From NCBI RefSeq assembly GCF_003946345.1, contig NZ_RHNY01000018.1, positions 1-53,344 on the forward strand: a DNA stretch of 53,344 nucleotides, read 5' to 3'. The notes beneath the pieces were generated by a model. That model searched no databases. It saw only the letters and a program-made list of their open reading frames with translations, and was not told the origin of the DNA. The DNA comes from Levilactobacillus tongjiangensis (GTDB taxonomy: Bacteria; Bacillota; Bacilli; Lactobacillales; Lactobacillaceae). How positions within the stretch are numbered: the stretch's first letter is position 1; every line of letters begins with the position of its first letter. Both the position numbers and the translations under genes were made by a program. Shown one piece after another: positions 16,721-25,640 of this stretch.

Positions 16721-17071
16721 CTAATCCTCCTCGGGAACCGTTCCCGTAATCAAGTCATCAATAATTGGTTTGGCCACTTGCCAGGCCGCCGTATTCTTCT
16801 TCAACAGGGCTACCCCCACTGGCGTCACGTGATAGTATTTTCGCCGGGACCCCTGAGATTCATCCCCCCAGTAATCTTCCAGCGCGCCATTCTTTTCAAG
16901 CCGACGAAACACGGTATACAACGTAGCCTCGTTGAGTTCATAGTGCCCCTGACTCAGCGCCTTGACGCGCTTAGCCACCTGGTACCCATAACTATCCCCC
17001 TGTTGTAGGATGTTTAAAACAATCGTATCCGTATGGCCCCGGATGAGATCCTTGGAAATAACCTCAGCCAT
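16721..17071 (-). CDS. PadR family transcriptional regulator
   Basis: A 116-residue winged-helix repressor. Family features are LIRGHTDTIVLNILQQGDSYGY at the N-terminus, the recognition helix NEATLYTVFRRLEKNGAL and the wing QGSRRKYYHVT. It is the first gene of a two-gene operon with the DUF4097 protein and probably autoregulates it. The ATG follows AAAGGGAG. Confidence 0.92.
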   Translation of the reverse strand: MAEVISKDLIRGHTDTIVLNILQQGDSYGYQVAKRVKALSQGHYELNEATLYTVFRRLEKNGALEDYWGDESQGSRRKYYHVTPVGVALLKKNTAAWQVAKPIIDDLITGTVPEED

Positions 17072-17174
17072 GTTGCCACTCCCTTTCGTTTTCTCGATGG
17101 AACTAATGTATCACACACTACTATGCGTGTCAAAGTAATTTACCTAAAATAGTAAAATGTCGAAAAAGAGTGAG

Positions 17175-17335
17175 CCAAAGGGTGGTTAGTCAATGAGCAT
17201 TAACGTCGATAGACGAATAATCCGGGGCTTGGATTGTCTGTCCATCAGTGTTAAGCGGAGTTAACTACCTTTCGTCGCACGTTTCAGCTATATATGTTCA
17301 GAGCGCAAAAAGGGCCTGAGACTTTTGTCCCAGAC
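17175..17335 (-). repeat. Family 2 long-hairpin element with terminator, inverse copy
   Basis: Read on the minus strand, it begins with the hairpin GTCTGGGAC/GTCTCAGGC and a T-run (CTTTTTG). The GCTGAAACGTGC lead follows, then outer arms GAAAGG.. with CCTTTGG and TTAAC core pairing with GTTAA. The inner arms are GATGGACAG with CTATCG-type pairing (degenerate) and AATCC with CGGATT. The gap 17336-17490 shows nothing further. Confidence 0.7.
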
Positions 17336-17490
17336 CTCGTAGTGTTAAATTAAGTTTTCATACATGACTGGCTCGGGGTCTGGTGAAGCTGGATCAGCCA
17401 CAAACTAAGGCCGGTGTACTGCCTAACACGTACCCCCATTTAACTACCAACCCGAGGCTTTTACGCCAACGGACAATTACAACGACTACT

Positions 17491-17680
17491 GTAGCCGCAG
17501 GCCGCCAGAAATTGGGGCCGCGGTGTCGACGGTGTTAGTTGGTGGGCTTCCAACTTACAGCGTGGGGCGAGTTCTAAGACTCGGCGACTTTCCGAGGCTT
17601 AGAATCGAGGGCAAAGACCGCTCTATGGCTTTGCCCGGTCCCCACAGCGGCCCCAATTTCTGGCGGCCGAAGGCGGCTAA
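17491..17680 (+). repeat. Family 1 branched element, 17.5 kb copy
   Basis: P1 is the cleanest of the family: CCAGAAATTGGGGCCGC at 17505-17521 pairs at all 17 positions with 17647-17663. P2 is GTTAGTTGG with CCAACTTAC, P3 is GTGGGG with CCCCAC, P4 is TTCTAAGACTCGG with CCGAGGCTTAGAA, and P5 is GGGCAAAG with CTTTGCCC. The cytidine deaminase stop lies six bases beyond. Confidence 0.9.
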
Positions 17681-17686
17681 CTAAAT

Positions 17687-18079
17687 CTAAGTCAAGTCAG
17701 TAAACGCCCCAGGAAGAATACCCTCAACGGTAGTCTCAGTAAAAGCACCGGACTGGTTGGTCAGGTAAACGGGCGCATCAGAATCGAAGAACTCAGCAAT
17801 CACCTGCCGGCAAATGCCGCAAGGTGCGATGGGACCTTCCGTATTGCCAGTAACTAATAAAGCGGTAAAATGTTTCTCACCAGCGGCGATACCGGAAAAG
17901 ATTGCCGTCCGTTCGGCACAGTTGGTTGCGCCGTACGATGCGTTTTCAATATTACAGCCACCGTAGACTTTGCCACTAGCACCGACCGCCGCTGCCCCCA
18001 CGTGAAAATGGGAATACGGGGTGTAGGCTTTGTCCAACATTGCCGTAGCAACTTTCAATAATTCAGCTTGTTCTGCCAT
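17687..18079 (-). CDS. cdd: Cytidine deaminase
   Basis: A 130-residue homotetrameric-type cytidine deaminase that converts cytidine and deoxycytidine to uridine forms in pyrimidine salvage. The zinc and proton-shuttle motif CAE (Cys54, Glu56) and PCGICRQV (Cys87, Cys90) are intact, as are the substrate residues in the CNIENASYG region. Length is normal. The ATG follows GAGGAGG. It is monocistronic; its 3' end abuts a family 1 element. Confidence 0.96.
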   Translation of the reverse strand: MAEQAELLKVATAMLDKAYTPYSHFHVGAAAVGASGKVYGGCNIENASYGATNCAERTAIFSGIAAGEKHFTALLVTGNTEGPIAPCGICRQVIAEFFDSDAPVYLTNQSGAFTETTVEGILPGAFTDLT

Positions 18080-18277
18080 GTTGATTCCTCCTCGTGATTA
18101 AACGGTTTTACTTCCCTACATTGTTACACAAAAGGCCTGTAAGCGCTACCTCTTTAGGCGACTTTCTACGTATTTCGTTAATTTTTCACTAAACTGGCTG
18201 AGCCGGGGACGAGCTATGCTAGAATAGACGATATACTAAACCTTAATAAACCGAAATTTAGGGAGATAATTCGTCTA

Positions 18278-18862
18278 ATGAAAGCCTTTCGCAGTATTTT
18301 GAGCTGGGTCCTGCCTATCTTGATTGCCCTCGTGGTCGTCTTGTTGGTGCGCACCTATTTATTTGAAGTCGTTAAGGTCGCCGGTGGGTCCATGGAACCC
18401 AACCTGGCCGACCAAGAACGGATGGTCGTCGTCAAACCACTGAAATTAAAACGACTGAGCGTCATCGTCTTTGACGCCTACGGGGAAGACCCACAAGCCG
18501 CCAAGAACACCAACTACGTGAAACGGGTCATTGGCCTACCTGGCGATAAAGTCGTCAGCAAGAACGGCTACATTTACGTCAACAACAAGGCTATCAACCA
18601 GTCCTTCATCAGTAAAGACGAACGGACCACGGGAACTGGCAACTGGACGCTCAGCAGTCTCGCCAAGGCACATGACTGGAAGTACCAGGGCAACACGGTC
18701 CCACAAAACCACTACTTCGTGCTCGGTGATCACCGAAGCATTTCCGAAGATGGTCGCGCCTGGGGCTACGTTGAATCCGACAAGGTCATGGGAATTGTGA
18801 AGGTTCCCTTCTGGCAAGGCACCGCGACTCATCGAACGAACGTGAACAGTTTAGCGAGCTAA
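18278..18862 (+). CDS. lepB: Type I signal peptidase
   Basis: A 194-residue membrane-anchored protease that cleaves signal peptides from secreted proteins. One N-terminal membrane segment (residues 7-24) is followed by GGSMEP with catalytic Ser38 and YVKRVIGLPGD with catalytic Lys82. The late box GDHRSISEDGRAWG is intact except that the usual Asn-Ser is changed to Arg-Ser-Ile. An extended -10 (TGCTAGAAT, 18217-18225) lies upstream. Given the many secreted proteins in the window it is a plausible processing enzyme, though genomes often carry several. The symbol is generic for the family. Confidence 0.93.
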   Translation: MKAFRSILSWVLPILIALVVVLLVRTYLFEVVKVAGGSMEPNLADQERMVVVKPLKLKRLSVIVFDAYGEDPQAAKNTNYVKRVIGLPGDKVVSKNGYIYVNNKAINQSFISKDERTTGTGNWTLSSLAKAHDWKYQGNTVPQNHYFVLGDHRSISEDGRAWGYVESDKVMGIVKVPFWQGTATHRTNVNSLAS

Positions 18863-18879
18863 ATTAACAACAATCAGCG

Positions 18880-18910
18880 GAGTTCGGGACAATCCCCGAA
18901 CTCTTTTTTT
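18880..18910 (+). terminator. Terminator of the signal peptidase gene
   Basis: GAGTTCGGG pairs with CCCGAACTC and is followed by seven T residues. Confidence 0.9.
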
Positions 18911-19008
18911 CTGTAAAATTTATTTTGCCGACCACCTTCCTAACCCCATCCTCAATCAGATTCATCAGTCCAGGATGCGCTATACTGCTGAAAAATCGAG
19001 GTGGTTCG

Positions 19009-19434
19009 ATGGTCCGCAAATACCTAACTAGCTACTACCACAGTCTTCTACCAATTCTTGCCTACCTCTTCTTCACAGCCCGCACGTTGGGCTTCACCGT
19101 TAAATTGGACCACAGTCCCCTCACCCTCTATCTGCTGGGATCCTGGCTTATCTGTTATCCCTTGGTTGCGGACACGTTGCAGCGATTCCGACCCGAGCGC
19201 TTTTTGGCGCGACGACCGGCCATTCAGCTACACGACCAGGACCTCAGATCTCACGACCGCGGCTCTAACTGGCGCGTCCCTCATACCAAGGTCTCCCTGC
19301 TAGCTGCGAAAGACGTCGACGCACCGGCCACGATTGGACGTTGGCTGTTCCTCCAAATTGCCATTCTGGGGCTAATCTTGATAGCACCTGAACTATTACT
19401 GGGAAAATTGCTTTGGCAACGTGGCATTCATTAA
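19009..19434 (+). CDS. Hypothetical membrane protein (141 aa)
   Basis: The family was not recognised, though it resembles small DUF3899-like proteins in layout. There are two N-terminal membrane segments (about residues 11-30 and 38-55), a soluble stretch rich in Arg, His and Asp (roughly residues 60-110), and a C-terminal membrane segment (LFLQIAILGLILIAPELLLG). ATG at 19009 is chosen because GAGGTGG lies five bases upstream; the longer frame has no site. It is bounded by terminators on both sides. Confidence 0.7.
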   Translation: MVRKYLTSYYHSLLPILAYLFFTARTLGFTVKLDHSPLTLYLLGSWLICYPLVADTLQRFRPERFLARRPAIQLHDQDLRSHDRGSNWRVPHTKVSLLAAKDVDAPATIGRWLFLQIAILGLILIAPELLLGKLLWQRGIH

Positions 19435-19440
19435 CACCAC

Positions 19441-19513
19441 AAAAGACGCCTAGTCTCAGCCAACACCACTCATATTGAATGGTGATTAAGACTGAAACTA
19501 GGCGTCTTTTTTA
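19441..19513. terminator. Bidirectional terminator between convergent genes
   Basis: The arms AAAAGACGCCTAGT and ACTAGGCGTCTTTT enclose a second hairpin around CACCACT/ATGGTG. T-runs exist on both strands, and it serves the membrane protein gene and the oleate hydratase gene. Confidence 0.85.
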
Positions 19514-19532
19514 ATTAATGTGCTTATTATCC

Positions 19533-21227
19533 CTAACTAAACATCCGCCGCGTAGCCTTCAATAAGGTCTTCTTATCCTTGTCGTAGCGTGGCGTATCCA
19601 CTAAGTTATCCATTGAGATTCCAGCAAAATGGTAAGCGGCAATTTCACCCGAACGAACCGCACTCTGTTCCGTGAAGATCATCTGGTAAGGTTGTTCCGC
19701 AAACTCACCGGTGAAGGCTAAGTTGGTGGAGTGTGCTGGAATGACCTCTGGCCGGTCCGTCTTAGCCCGGTTGTTAAACAGGGCTGAGGCGTATGGCATG
19801 TAAACCGGGATGTTATTGATGATGCTATCCAAAATTTCTGGTTCCTTGTCCCGAATGTTGTTAGGACCAGGGTCGACCTTAGCCAGTTGCCCAATCAATT
19901 CCTGGGCCATTTCTTTCCCCGTCATCTTAATGTACTGCTTATGAACGAACTCACCGGTCCGCCGTGGATACAGGAAGTAGCCCCAGATAACGGATTCGTT
20001 AGGCTTCTGAGTGGTAAAGTGTGGCTGATGATGAACCACGATCGACATGTTCACGTCCTTTTGGCCTAATGGCGTAATTGGCGTCGTAGACAAGAAGGAG
20101 TTCAACGCGTTCCCGGGAACCTGCGTCGTGATCCGAGTGATTTCGTTCAACAGCAAGTGGTTCTTGGTGGTCAACGTAAAGCTGACCCACTCGGAATTCT
20201 TGCGGTCATCGAAGAACTTGTCCGGTGTCCCCAAATTGTAGAAGTGCTCAGTGGCCTTCTTCCACAGTGCGGCACTGATCCCATATTCCATGTTCTCCCG
20301 TGCTGGCGTATCGTAATCCCCCATAGTTGCGGAGTCCGTGATGGATCCGTTGGTGAAGATAACGGCCGTGTCACTGTCGATATCGACCAGCTCTTCCGTA
20401 TCATCGGCCACGTTCTTGACGTGCAGGCCGGTCACGGTAATTTCGTCCTGTAAGGCACTGTCCGCAAACTCCCAATCAGTGACGATTCGGTTATCTAGGA
20501 AGGTCACGCCATTGTCCTTTAAGTAGTTGATCAGCGGTAACATAATGCTTTCGAACTGATTGTAACGGGTCCGGTTGACCCCAACTAAGTGTTCAATCTG
20601 TGTAAATTCATAAATCATTTGATGCATATAGCGCCGTAATTCTTGCGCAGAGCTTTCAATTCTGAAGGCAAAGGTCGTTTCCCACATGTACCAGAAATTG
20701 GTTTGGAACATGTGTGGGTCGTCCTTGAAGTACTCGGCAATCGTCACGTTATCGAGCTTGGTTTCCTCTTCGTCAGGCATCAAAACTAACTTAGACAACA
20801 AGACACGGTCCTTGTTATTCAGGCCTAATTTACCGCCATCAATGATACCTTTGCCTCCTTGCATCAGCCGTGCTTTATCAAAGGTCTTGTGATGAAAATC
20901 AAAGTTGCGGGTATCTTCGGCGGCCGTCATGCCCTCCTCGGTAGCTGACGGAATCCGGTCAAGCAGATCCATCAAATCAACGTAAGTCCGGTAGTTCAAC
21001 ATCCGACCACCACGGGCCACGTAACCCGTTTGGTTATCTAGCGGGTGGTTCTTGTTCCAATACTCATTACTGAACTCACCAGTCTCGCCACCATCATTGG
21101 CCCCGTGCATGTCAGCCCCATAAAATGTAATCTGACTGCCGTTCCAATGGGCTTCTTGAATCAGGTAAACCGCTGCGGCCATATTAGACAAGCCGGCACC
21201 GATCATTACTGCTTTTGTCTTTACCAT
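19533..21227 (-). CDS. ohyA: Oleate hydratase
   Basis: A 564-residue FAD-dependent fatty acid hydratase, formerly called myosin-cross-reactive antigen. It adds water to the cis-9 double bond of unsaturated fatty acids, giving 10-hydroxy acids, and is linked to fatty-acid detoxification in lactobacilli. The nucleotide-binding motif GAGLSNMAAA begins at residue 10. The characteristic segment GETGEFSNEYWNKNHPLDNQ and the catalytic-region sequence RGGRMLNYRTY are intact. Length is normal for the family. ATG at 21227 follows GGAGG at eight bases. It is monocistronic. Confidence 0.95.
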   Translation of the reverse strand: MVKTKAVMIGAGLSNMAAAVYLIQEAHWNGSQITFYGADMHGANDGGETGEFSNEYWNKNHPLDNQTGYVARGGRMLNYRTYVDLMDLLDRIPSATEEGMTAAEDTRNFDFHHKTFDKARLMQGGKGIIDGGKLGLNNKDRVLLSKLVLMPDEEETKLDNVTIAEYFKDDPHMFQTNFWYMWETTFAFRIESSAQELRRYMHQMIYEFTQIEHLVGVNRTRYNQFESIMLPLINYLKDNGVTFLDNRIVTDWEFADSALQDEITVTGLHVKNVADDTEELVDIDSDTAVIFTNGSITDSATMGDYDTPARENMEYGISAALWKKATEHFYNLGTPDKFFDDRKNSEWVSFTLTTKNHLLLNEITRITTQVPGNALNSFLSTTPITPLGQKDVNMSIVVHHQPHFTTQKPNESVIWGYFLYPRRTGEFVHKQYIKMTGKEMAQELIGQLAKVDPGPNNIRDKEPEILDSIINNIPVYMPYASALFNNRAKTDRPEVIPAHSTNLAFTGEFAEQPYQMIFTEQSAVRSGEIAAYHFAGISMDNLVDTPRYDKDKKTLLKATRRMFS

Positions 21228-21416
21228 CAAAAACACCTCCGTAGATTCATAACGCCTTTTACGCCCCCATTATGCTTGCTTTGTCAGACGTTGTAAAGCG
21301 ATTACTTTTCAGTATTAGCCAGTTCTAAGAATCGCTAGAAATCCTTAATCTAACGACAATTGTGATAGGTCGTGTTGTAGTTGCAGGCTATATACAGGTA
21401 GGTCAAGTGCCTAAAA

Positions 21417-21611
21417 TGGCCGCCTCCGGCCGCCAGGGATGGTACCTGCTGTGGGGACCGCCTGCGGCCTGAGAACCGGTCCTCCGGCTCGACTTGAAGC
21501 CCCGCCCAAGCCCAGGCGGGGCTCCAAGCTCGTCCCGTGTTGGTGACTCGGCAACCCCACCGAGCCACCAACACTTTCACAGCCGGCACCATCCCTGGCA
21601 ACCTCCGGCTA
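21417..21611 (-). repeat. Family 1 branched element, 21.4 kb copy (minus orientation)
   Basis: P1 pairs CCAGGGATGGTRCC with GGTACCATCCCTGG-type arms (two mismatches near the inner end). Read on the minus strand, P2 is TTGGTGGCTCGG with CCGAGTCACCAA, P4 is TTGGAGCCCCGCC with GGCGGGGCTTCAA, and P5 has loop GGACCGGTTCTC with GCCGGAGG and flanking GGCGGTCCCCACAGC. It is paired with the opposite-orientation copy 200 bases away. Confidence 0.85.
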
Positions 21612-21812
21612 CGGTAGTTTTCTAGATTTACTCTGGTTTAAATCCACGACACGTCCTCTCACAATTGTCTTAGCTGGCGGTTTACTTGGTAATTAACAAT
21701 TACATAGCAGCAGCGGTTAAACCCATAACCTAGTTGAAGTTGTAGGCTGTTGTGGCTGGCCAACAACTTCAACCGCATAGCCAGTGCATACTACACTGAA
21801 TTTTCCATACAC

Positions 21813-22001
21813 AGAAGCCGCTGGTAGCTAGACGCGGAGTCTGTGAAAGTGGCGTTAGCTCGGTGGGTTTTTCCGAGCTTAGGCCACGGGACGAGCTTGG
21901 AAACTCGGTGATTTTCCGAGCTTCCAAGTCGAGACTAAAGACCGCTCTTTGGCTTTAGTCGGTCCCCACAGCGGAGCGTCTAGCTACCAGCGGCGGCAAT
22001 C
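21813..22001 (+). repeat. Family 1 branched element, 21.8 kb copy
   Basis: P1 is a perfect 16-bp helix (GCTGGTAGCTAGACGC at 21820-21835 with 21976-21991), unrelated in sequence to the P1 of other copies. P2 is GTTAGCTCGG with CCGAGCTTAG, P3 is GGGAC with GTCCC, P4 is CTTGGAAACTCGG with CCGAGCTTCCAAG, and P5 is GACTAAAG with CTTTAGTC. The outer flanks of this and the 21417 copy share a GGTWAGTT..TAGATT-like inverted repeat. Confidence 0.88.
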
Positions 22002-22011
22002 TACAACTAAC

Positions 22012-22044
22012 CAAAAAAAAGAAGCACGCCATCAAGCGTGCTTC
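22012..22044 (-). terminator. Terminator of the SH3-like repeat protein gene
   Basis: GAAGCACGC pairs with GCGTGCTTC; on the minus strand eight T residues follow. It is 17 bases past the stop. Confidence 0.9.
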
Positions 22045-22061
22045 TAGTTGAAACAACCACG

Positions 22062-22814
22062 TTAATCTGCTGCCATGAACTTACCAGCAGTCAGCAATGA
22101 TGCCTTTACCCAGCCTTTGTTGGTAACGTAGAGGTACTTAACGTTCTTCTTGTTTTGTTTGATGGTGATCTTCTTAGTTGCGTAGAAGGTCTTGCTTTGT
22201 GGCAGGACGCCCTTCTTGGTCAACGTAACCTTAGGCTTGTCAGCGGCAAATTTCCCACTAAAGTAAGCTGGTGTAGCGCCTTTGAAGTGAAAAGCGGCTT
22301 TCTTGATCTTAGCAGAGCTAACTAAAGTGTAGGTCTTGCCCGCGATTTTGTCGGCAGCGGCCTTCTTAGTTGCCTTCTTACCATCAGCTGCCATAAACTT
22401 ACCCGCTGTCAGCTTAGAGAGAACGGCCCAGCCTTTGACCTTACCGTTAGTACTCTTCACGTAAGCATAGGTTACCTTCTTGGCCTTAGCCTTCTTGGTA
22501 GCCTTGGTCTTGATCACAATCTGCTTAGTGACGTTGTAGGTCTTTTCGCCAGCCAGGGTCCCTTTCTTAGCCATAGTGACTTTGGCCTTGTCGGCAGCAA
22601 ATGCGGCGCTATACAGTGCTGGTTTCCCACTCTTCACGTGATAAGCGGCTTTTTTAACGTTTTTAACGCTTACCAGTGTATACGTGGTTTTTTTGGCGGC
22701 CACTTTAGCGGCCGCCATCGCAGTTGTTTCACCAGTTGCGGGAGCAATAGCCCCTAACCCTAATGGCAATACCATCGCTGCTGCAGCTGCGATCATTGCA
22801 ACTTTTTTCATCAT
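22062..22814 (-). CDS. Secreted protein with two SH3-like/DUF5776-like repeats
   Basis: A 250-residue secreted protein. A signal peptide (MMKKVAMIAAAAAMVLPLGLG, cleavage near residue 34) is followed by two homologous units of about 95 residues. Each begins TYTLVS.. and contains KKAAYH or KKAAFH, FAADK, and the ending LTAGKFMAAD. The protein is extremely rich in Lys and Ala (pI very high), which suits binding to anionic cell-wall polymers. The units resemble the GW/SH3-like surface modules of lactobacilli. There is no sortase motif, so attachment is non-covalent or it is released. No enzyme domain is seen. Confidence 0.8.
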   Translation of the reverse strand: MMKKVAMIAAAAAMVLPLGLGAIAPATGETTAMAAAKVAAKKTTYTLVSVKNVKKAAYHVKSGKPALYSAAFAADKAKVTMAKKGTLAGEKTYNVTKQIVIKTKATKKAKAKKVTYAYVKSTNGKVKGWAVLSKLTAGKFMAADGKKATKKAAADKIAGKTYTLVSSAKIKKAAFHFKGATPAYFSGKFAADKPKVTLTKKGVLPQSKTFYATKKITIKQNKKNVKYLYVTNKGWVKASLLTAGKFMAAD

Positions 22815-23093
22815 AACAATTACCCCCCAGTAGATTTCGTGGTGAATCCATCCCTGAATTCACTTGGTATATTACCACGTAACGTAATTGAGACTCTCAT
22901 CTGTTTACTCGAAATGGTCCCGAATCCCCCAAGAAATTGCGACCACTGGTAAATTAACGGAACTAACATCTCGGGGGCAAATTGGTGAACCAACAAAAAA
23001 GTCGCAAATCCCTGTCAATCCGGGATTTGCGATTTGGTAAGCCACTTAAAGGTTAAAATAAATAACAACTTATTAGTAATGCGGTTATTTGTC

Positions 23094-23250
23094 CGCCTTA
23101 CCAGTCACAGCGGATGGGCTGGAACGGTGCCGACACAATTTTAAGCCTCAAAACCCGGAGTCTTAAAACTTGGTCTTATTCTAACTACCGGAAACCCACC
23201 GGTACTAAGAATAACGAGGCGCCTGAGCCCATCCGCTGTGACCTCACGGC
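23094..23250 (+). repeat. Family 3 structured intergenic element, copy 2
   Basis: The outer helix pairs CACAGCGGATGGGCT with AGCCCATCCGCTGTG. Inner hairpins are TTTTAAG with CTTAAAA, and CTTATTCT with AAGAATAA enclosing ACCGG/CCGGT. The fixed segments GGAACGGTGCCG, CTTATTCTAA and ACGAGGCGCCTGAG match the copy at 6669. It lies in the gap between two divergent cell-surface genes; the rest of 22815-23421 shows no gene. Confidence 0.75.
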
Positions 23251-23421
23251 TTCGATTACCTGATATTTTCAAAAATTATTATCTAAATAGTCGGTTAGAA
23301 GCTAACCAGTAAAATAGTGCAGTATTTAAAGACCAATTCACCAGGCAATCGCCTCTCAATCACTGATTAGTACTGTCAATTAAGACTGACAGCTAACACA
23401 TTTGTTACTGACACAGCCAAT

Positions 23422-23619
23422 GTAGCCGCAGGTTGCCAGGGCTGGTGGTAGCTGTGAAAGTGGCGTTAGCTCGGTGATTTCCCGAGGTTACACCACGGGA
23501 AATCACCGAGCTTGGAAACACGCGCCCTAGGCGTGGTTTCAAGTCGAGGTGCGAGACCGCACTATGGCTCGCGCCGGTCCCCACAGCATGCACCAGCCCT
23601 GGCGGCCGGAGGCGGCCAA
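23422..23619 (+). repeat. Family 1 branched element, 23.4 kb copy
   Basis: P1 pairs CCAGGGCTGGTG (23436-23447) with CACCAGCCCTGG (23591-23602). P2 is GTTAGCTCGG with CCGAGGTTAC, P4 is CTTGGAAACACGC with GCGTGGTTTCAAG, and P5 is GGTGCGAG with CTCGCGCC. An extra GGGAAATCACC segment is inserted between P2 and P4, where it repeats the P2 arm and could offer an alternative pairing. The OatA-like stop lies 25 bases beyond. Confidence 0.85.
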
Positions 23620-23643
23620 GTCATGCCAACAGCACACCAACTG

Positions 23644-25581
23644 TTATTTAGAAGTCTTAGCCATCGACTTAGCAATCAGTGACGTGAAGTACCGGTTCCC
23701 CAAGTTGTTAGGATGAACGTGATCGCTAACGAACCACTTATCATGGCCCTTAGCCGTCCCGTACCAATCGATCTCATGGACGTTGTCGTACTTGGCAGCC
23801 GTCTTAGCGATCATCTTGTTCACGGAATTCTGCCATTCACGCGTTGGGACGTGCGCGTTGACCCAGAAGATCTGGCGCTTAGGCCCAATGGCATGCACGA
23901 TTTGGTCCGCTTGGTCCGCTGTCACGTACCCGTTCGTCCCAATATTGACTAGCACCGTCTGTGCCAGTTGGCCCCGTTGTGCCAAGCCACTAATTACGCC
24001 CGGTACAGCATCTGCTTGCCGACCCACGGCGCCATCAACGACGGCGCCTGGGAAGACCTCTTGCAGATCACCGGAGTCATCTAGCAGAACGGAGTCCCCC
24101 ACTGCCGTGATTGGCGTTTGCTTGCTAGTCGTCAGTTCCTTAGCGTTTAAGAAGTAGTATTTCGCCGTCTTCTGGTCCGCCTTGGACATCTTTGAAAAGG
24201 CCACTGCCTTCTCGTGTTTACGCTTAGAGGCAGCCGCTGCTAACGCCTTTTGTTTCTTGGCCGCAGCTGCGTTTTGCTTCTTCGTCGAAGCTTGCCGCTC
24301 CGTAATCGTCCGCTGGAGGGCCGTTGGTTTCGCGGCAGCTGGCTGTTGAACGAACCCGACGGCGGTGACACCAAACAGGACAGCAGCAATCACCGTAAAC
24401 GTGCTGGCCACCCGGTGGGCACCGGGTTGTTGCAGCAGGTTCTTCACATCATGGGTCAACTGACCATAATGGTAGTGCCGCATTGGATTTTCAATAAACC
24501 GGTAACTCAGCTCCGTCACCAACATGATCAAGGCTACCTCAACCAAGGCGTTGAACAACGGATGATTGCCGATGTTCACCTTAGCTTCATAGAAAATCAT
24601 GACGGGAAACTGATACAGGTAAATCCCATAGCTCCGCTTACCCACGTAACTAAAGACGGGGTTCGAGAGCAGGCGATTCATATCACTCCCCGGATGGGCC
24701 ACCGTTGCCACCAGAACACCAGCTAACACGGTGAACCAGAACATACCGCCACGATAAGTGCTGGCTGCTTGCCCATTCATGGTAAAGAACATGTAAATTA
24801 GAACTAATAGTGACACCAGGCCCGCACCATTTAGAATCCAGCGGTGGGCCTGTGAGACATTTGAATTAAGTTTGTGAGCCGGCCACAGGAAGGCCATACC
24901 CGTTCCAATCAGGATGGCAAACATCCGAGTATCAGTTCCGTAGTAGACCCGGTTCGTGTTCGCTGGGTCGTACAGTAACGCCATTAAGACCGCTGACACG
25001 ACCGCCACCGCAAAGAGAATGGCTACGGCCCGGGCGCGCTTCCGTAAGAACAGTAGCAGGGCCAACACCACGAACGGCCATACCAGATAGAATTGCCCTT
25101 CAATGGATAACGACCACAAGTGCGTAAACGGCGACTCTCCATTAAACCGGTCAAAGTAGGACTGGCCGTGTTTAATCTCAAACCAGTTATAGCCATAGAT
25201 CAAGTTGGTGACCACGGTACCCCGAATATTGGCCAACAGGCTCCGCTGGAACAGCGTGATGTAGGCTGTCGTCCCTAAAATCATGGTGACCAACGCCGGA
25301 TACAGTCGTTTTAGTCGCCGGCCGTAGAACCCCCAGACATCAATTTCATTGTGCGTATCCCACTCTTGAATCAACAGATACGTAATCAGATAGCCAGAAA
25401 CCACGAAGAATATGGGCACCCCTAGGTAACCCCCCTGTAAGGTGGATGGTGCTAAGTGATAAATGATAACCCCCAAAACGGCTAACGTCCGGATACCATC
25501 GAATCCGGTTATGTATCGTCGCTTTCCTTCGCGCTGACTACGCAAAAGCGTTCGCGTGAGCCGCGTGTAAGTCTGATCCAT
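23644..25581 (-). CDS. OatA-like acyltransferase 3 / SGNH hydrolase fusion
   Basis: A 645-residue membrane enzyme. Residues of about 20-390 form the acyltransferase-3 membrane domain (FDGIRTLAVLGVIIYHL, the GVPIFFVVSGYLIT segment and RLKRLYPAL are hallmarks). After an Ala/Lys-rich linker (residues of about 425-470) comes an extracellular SGNH domain with GDSVLLDD, GTNGYV and the DHVHPN catalytic box. This matches OatA-type peptidoglycan O-acetyltransferases, which transfer acetyl groups to muramic acid and give lysozyme resistance; an acceptor other than muramic acid remains possible. It is monocistronic. Confidence 0.9.
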   Translation of the reverse strand: MDQTYTRLTRTLLRSQREGKRRYITGFDGIRTLAVLGVIIYHLAPSTLQGGYLGVPIFFVVSGYLITYLLIQEWDTHNEIDVWGFYGRRLKRLYPALVTMILGTTAYITLFQRSLLANIRGTVVTNLIYGYNWFEIKHGQSYFDRFNGESPFTHLWSLSIEGQFYLVWPFVVLALLLFLRKRARAVAILFAVAVVSAVLMALLYDPANTNRVYYGTDTRMFAILIGTGMAFLWPAHKLNSNVSQAHRWILNGAGLVSLLVLIYMFFTMNGQAASTYRGGMFWFTVLAGVLVATVAHPGSDMNRLLSNPVFSYVGKRSYGIYLYQFPVMIFYEAKVNIGNHPLFNALVEVALIMLVTELSYRFIENPMRHYHYGQLTHDVKNLLQQPGAHRVASTFTVIAAVLFGVTAVGFVQQPAAAKPTALQRTITERQASTKKQNAAAAKKQKALAAAASKRKHEKAVAFSKMSKADQKTAKYYFLNAKELTTSKQTPITAVGDSVLLDDSGDLQEVFPGAVVDGAVGRQADAVPGVISGLAQRGQLAQTVLVNIGTNGYVTADQADQIVHAIGPKRQIFWVNAHVPTREWQNSVNKMIAKTAAKYDNVHEIDWYGTAKGHDKWFVSDHVHPNNLGNRYFTSLIAKSMAKTSK

Positions 25582-25640
25582 AATAATTGCTCCTTCTCTT
25601 TATAAAAACCAGTAACTGTCAGACTGGTGATACTCCCCAA

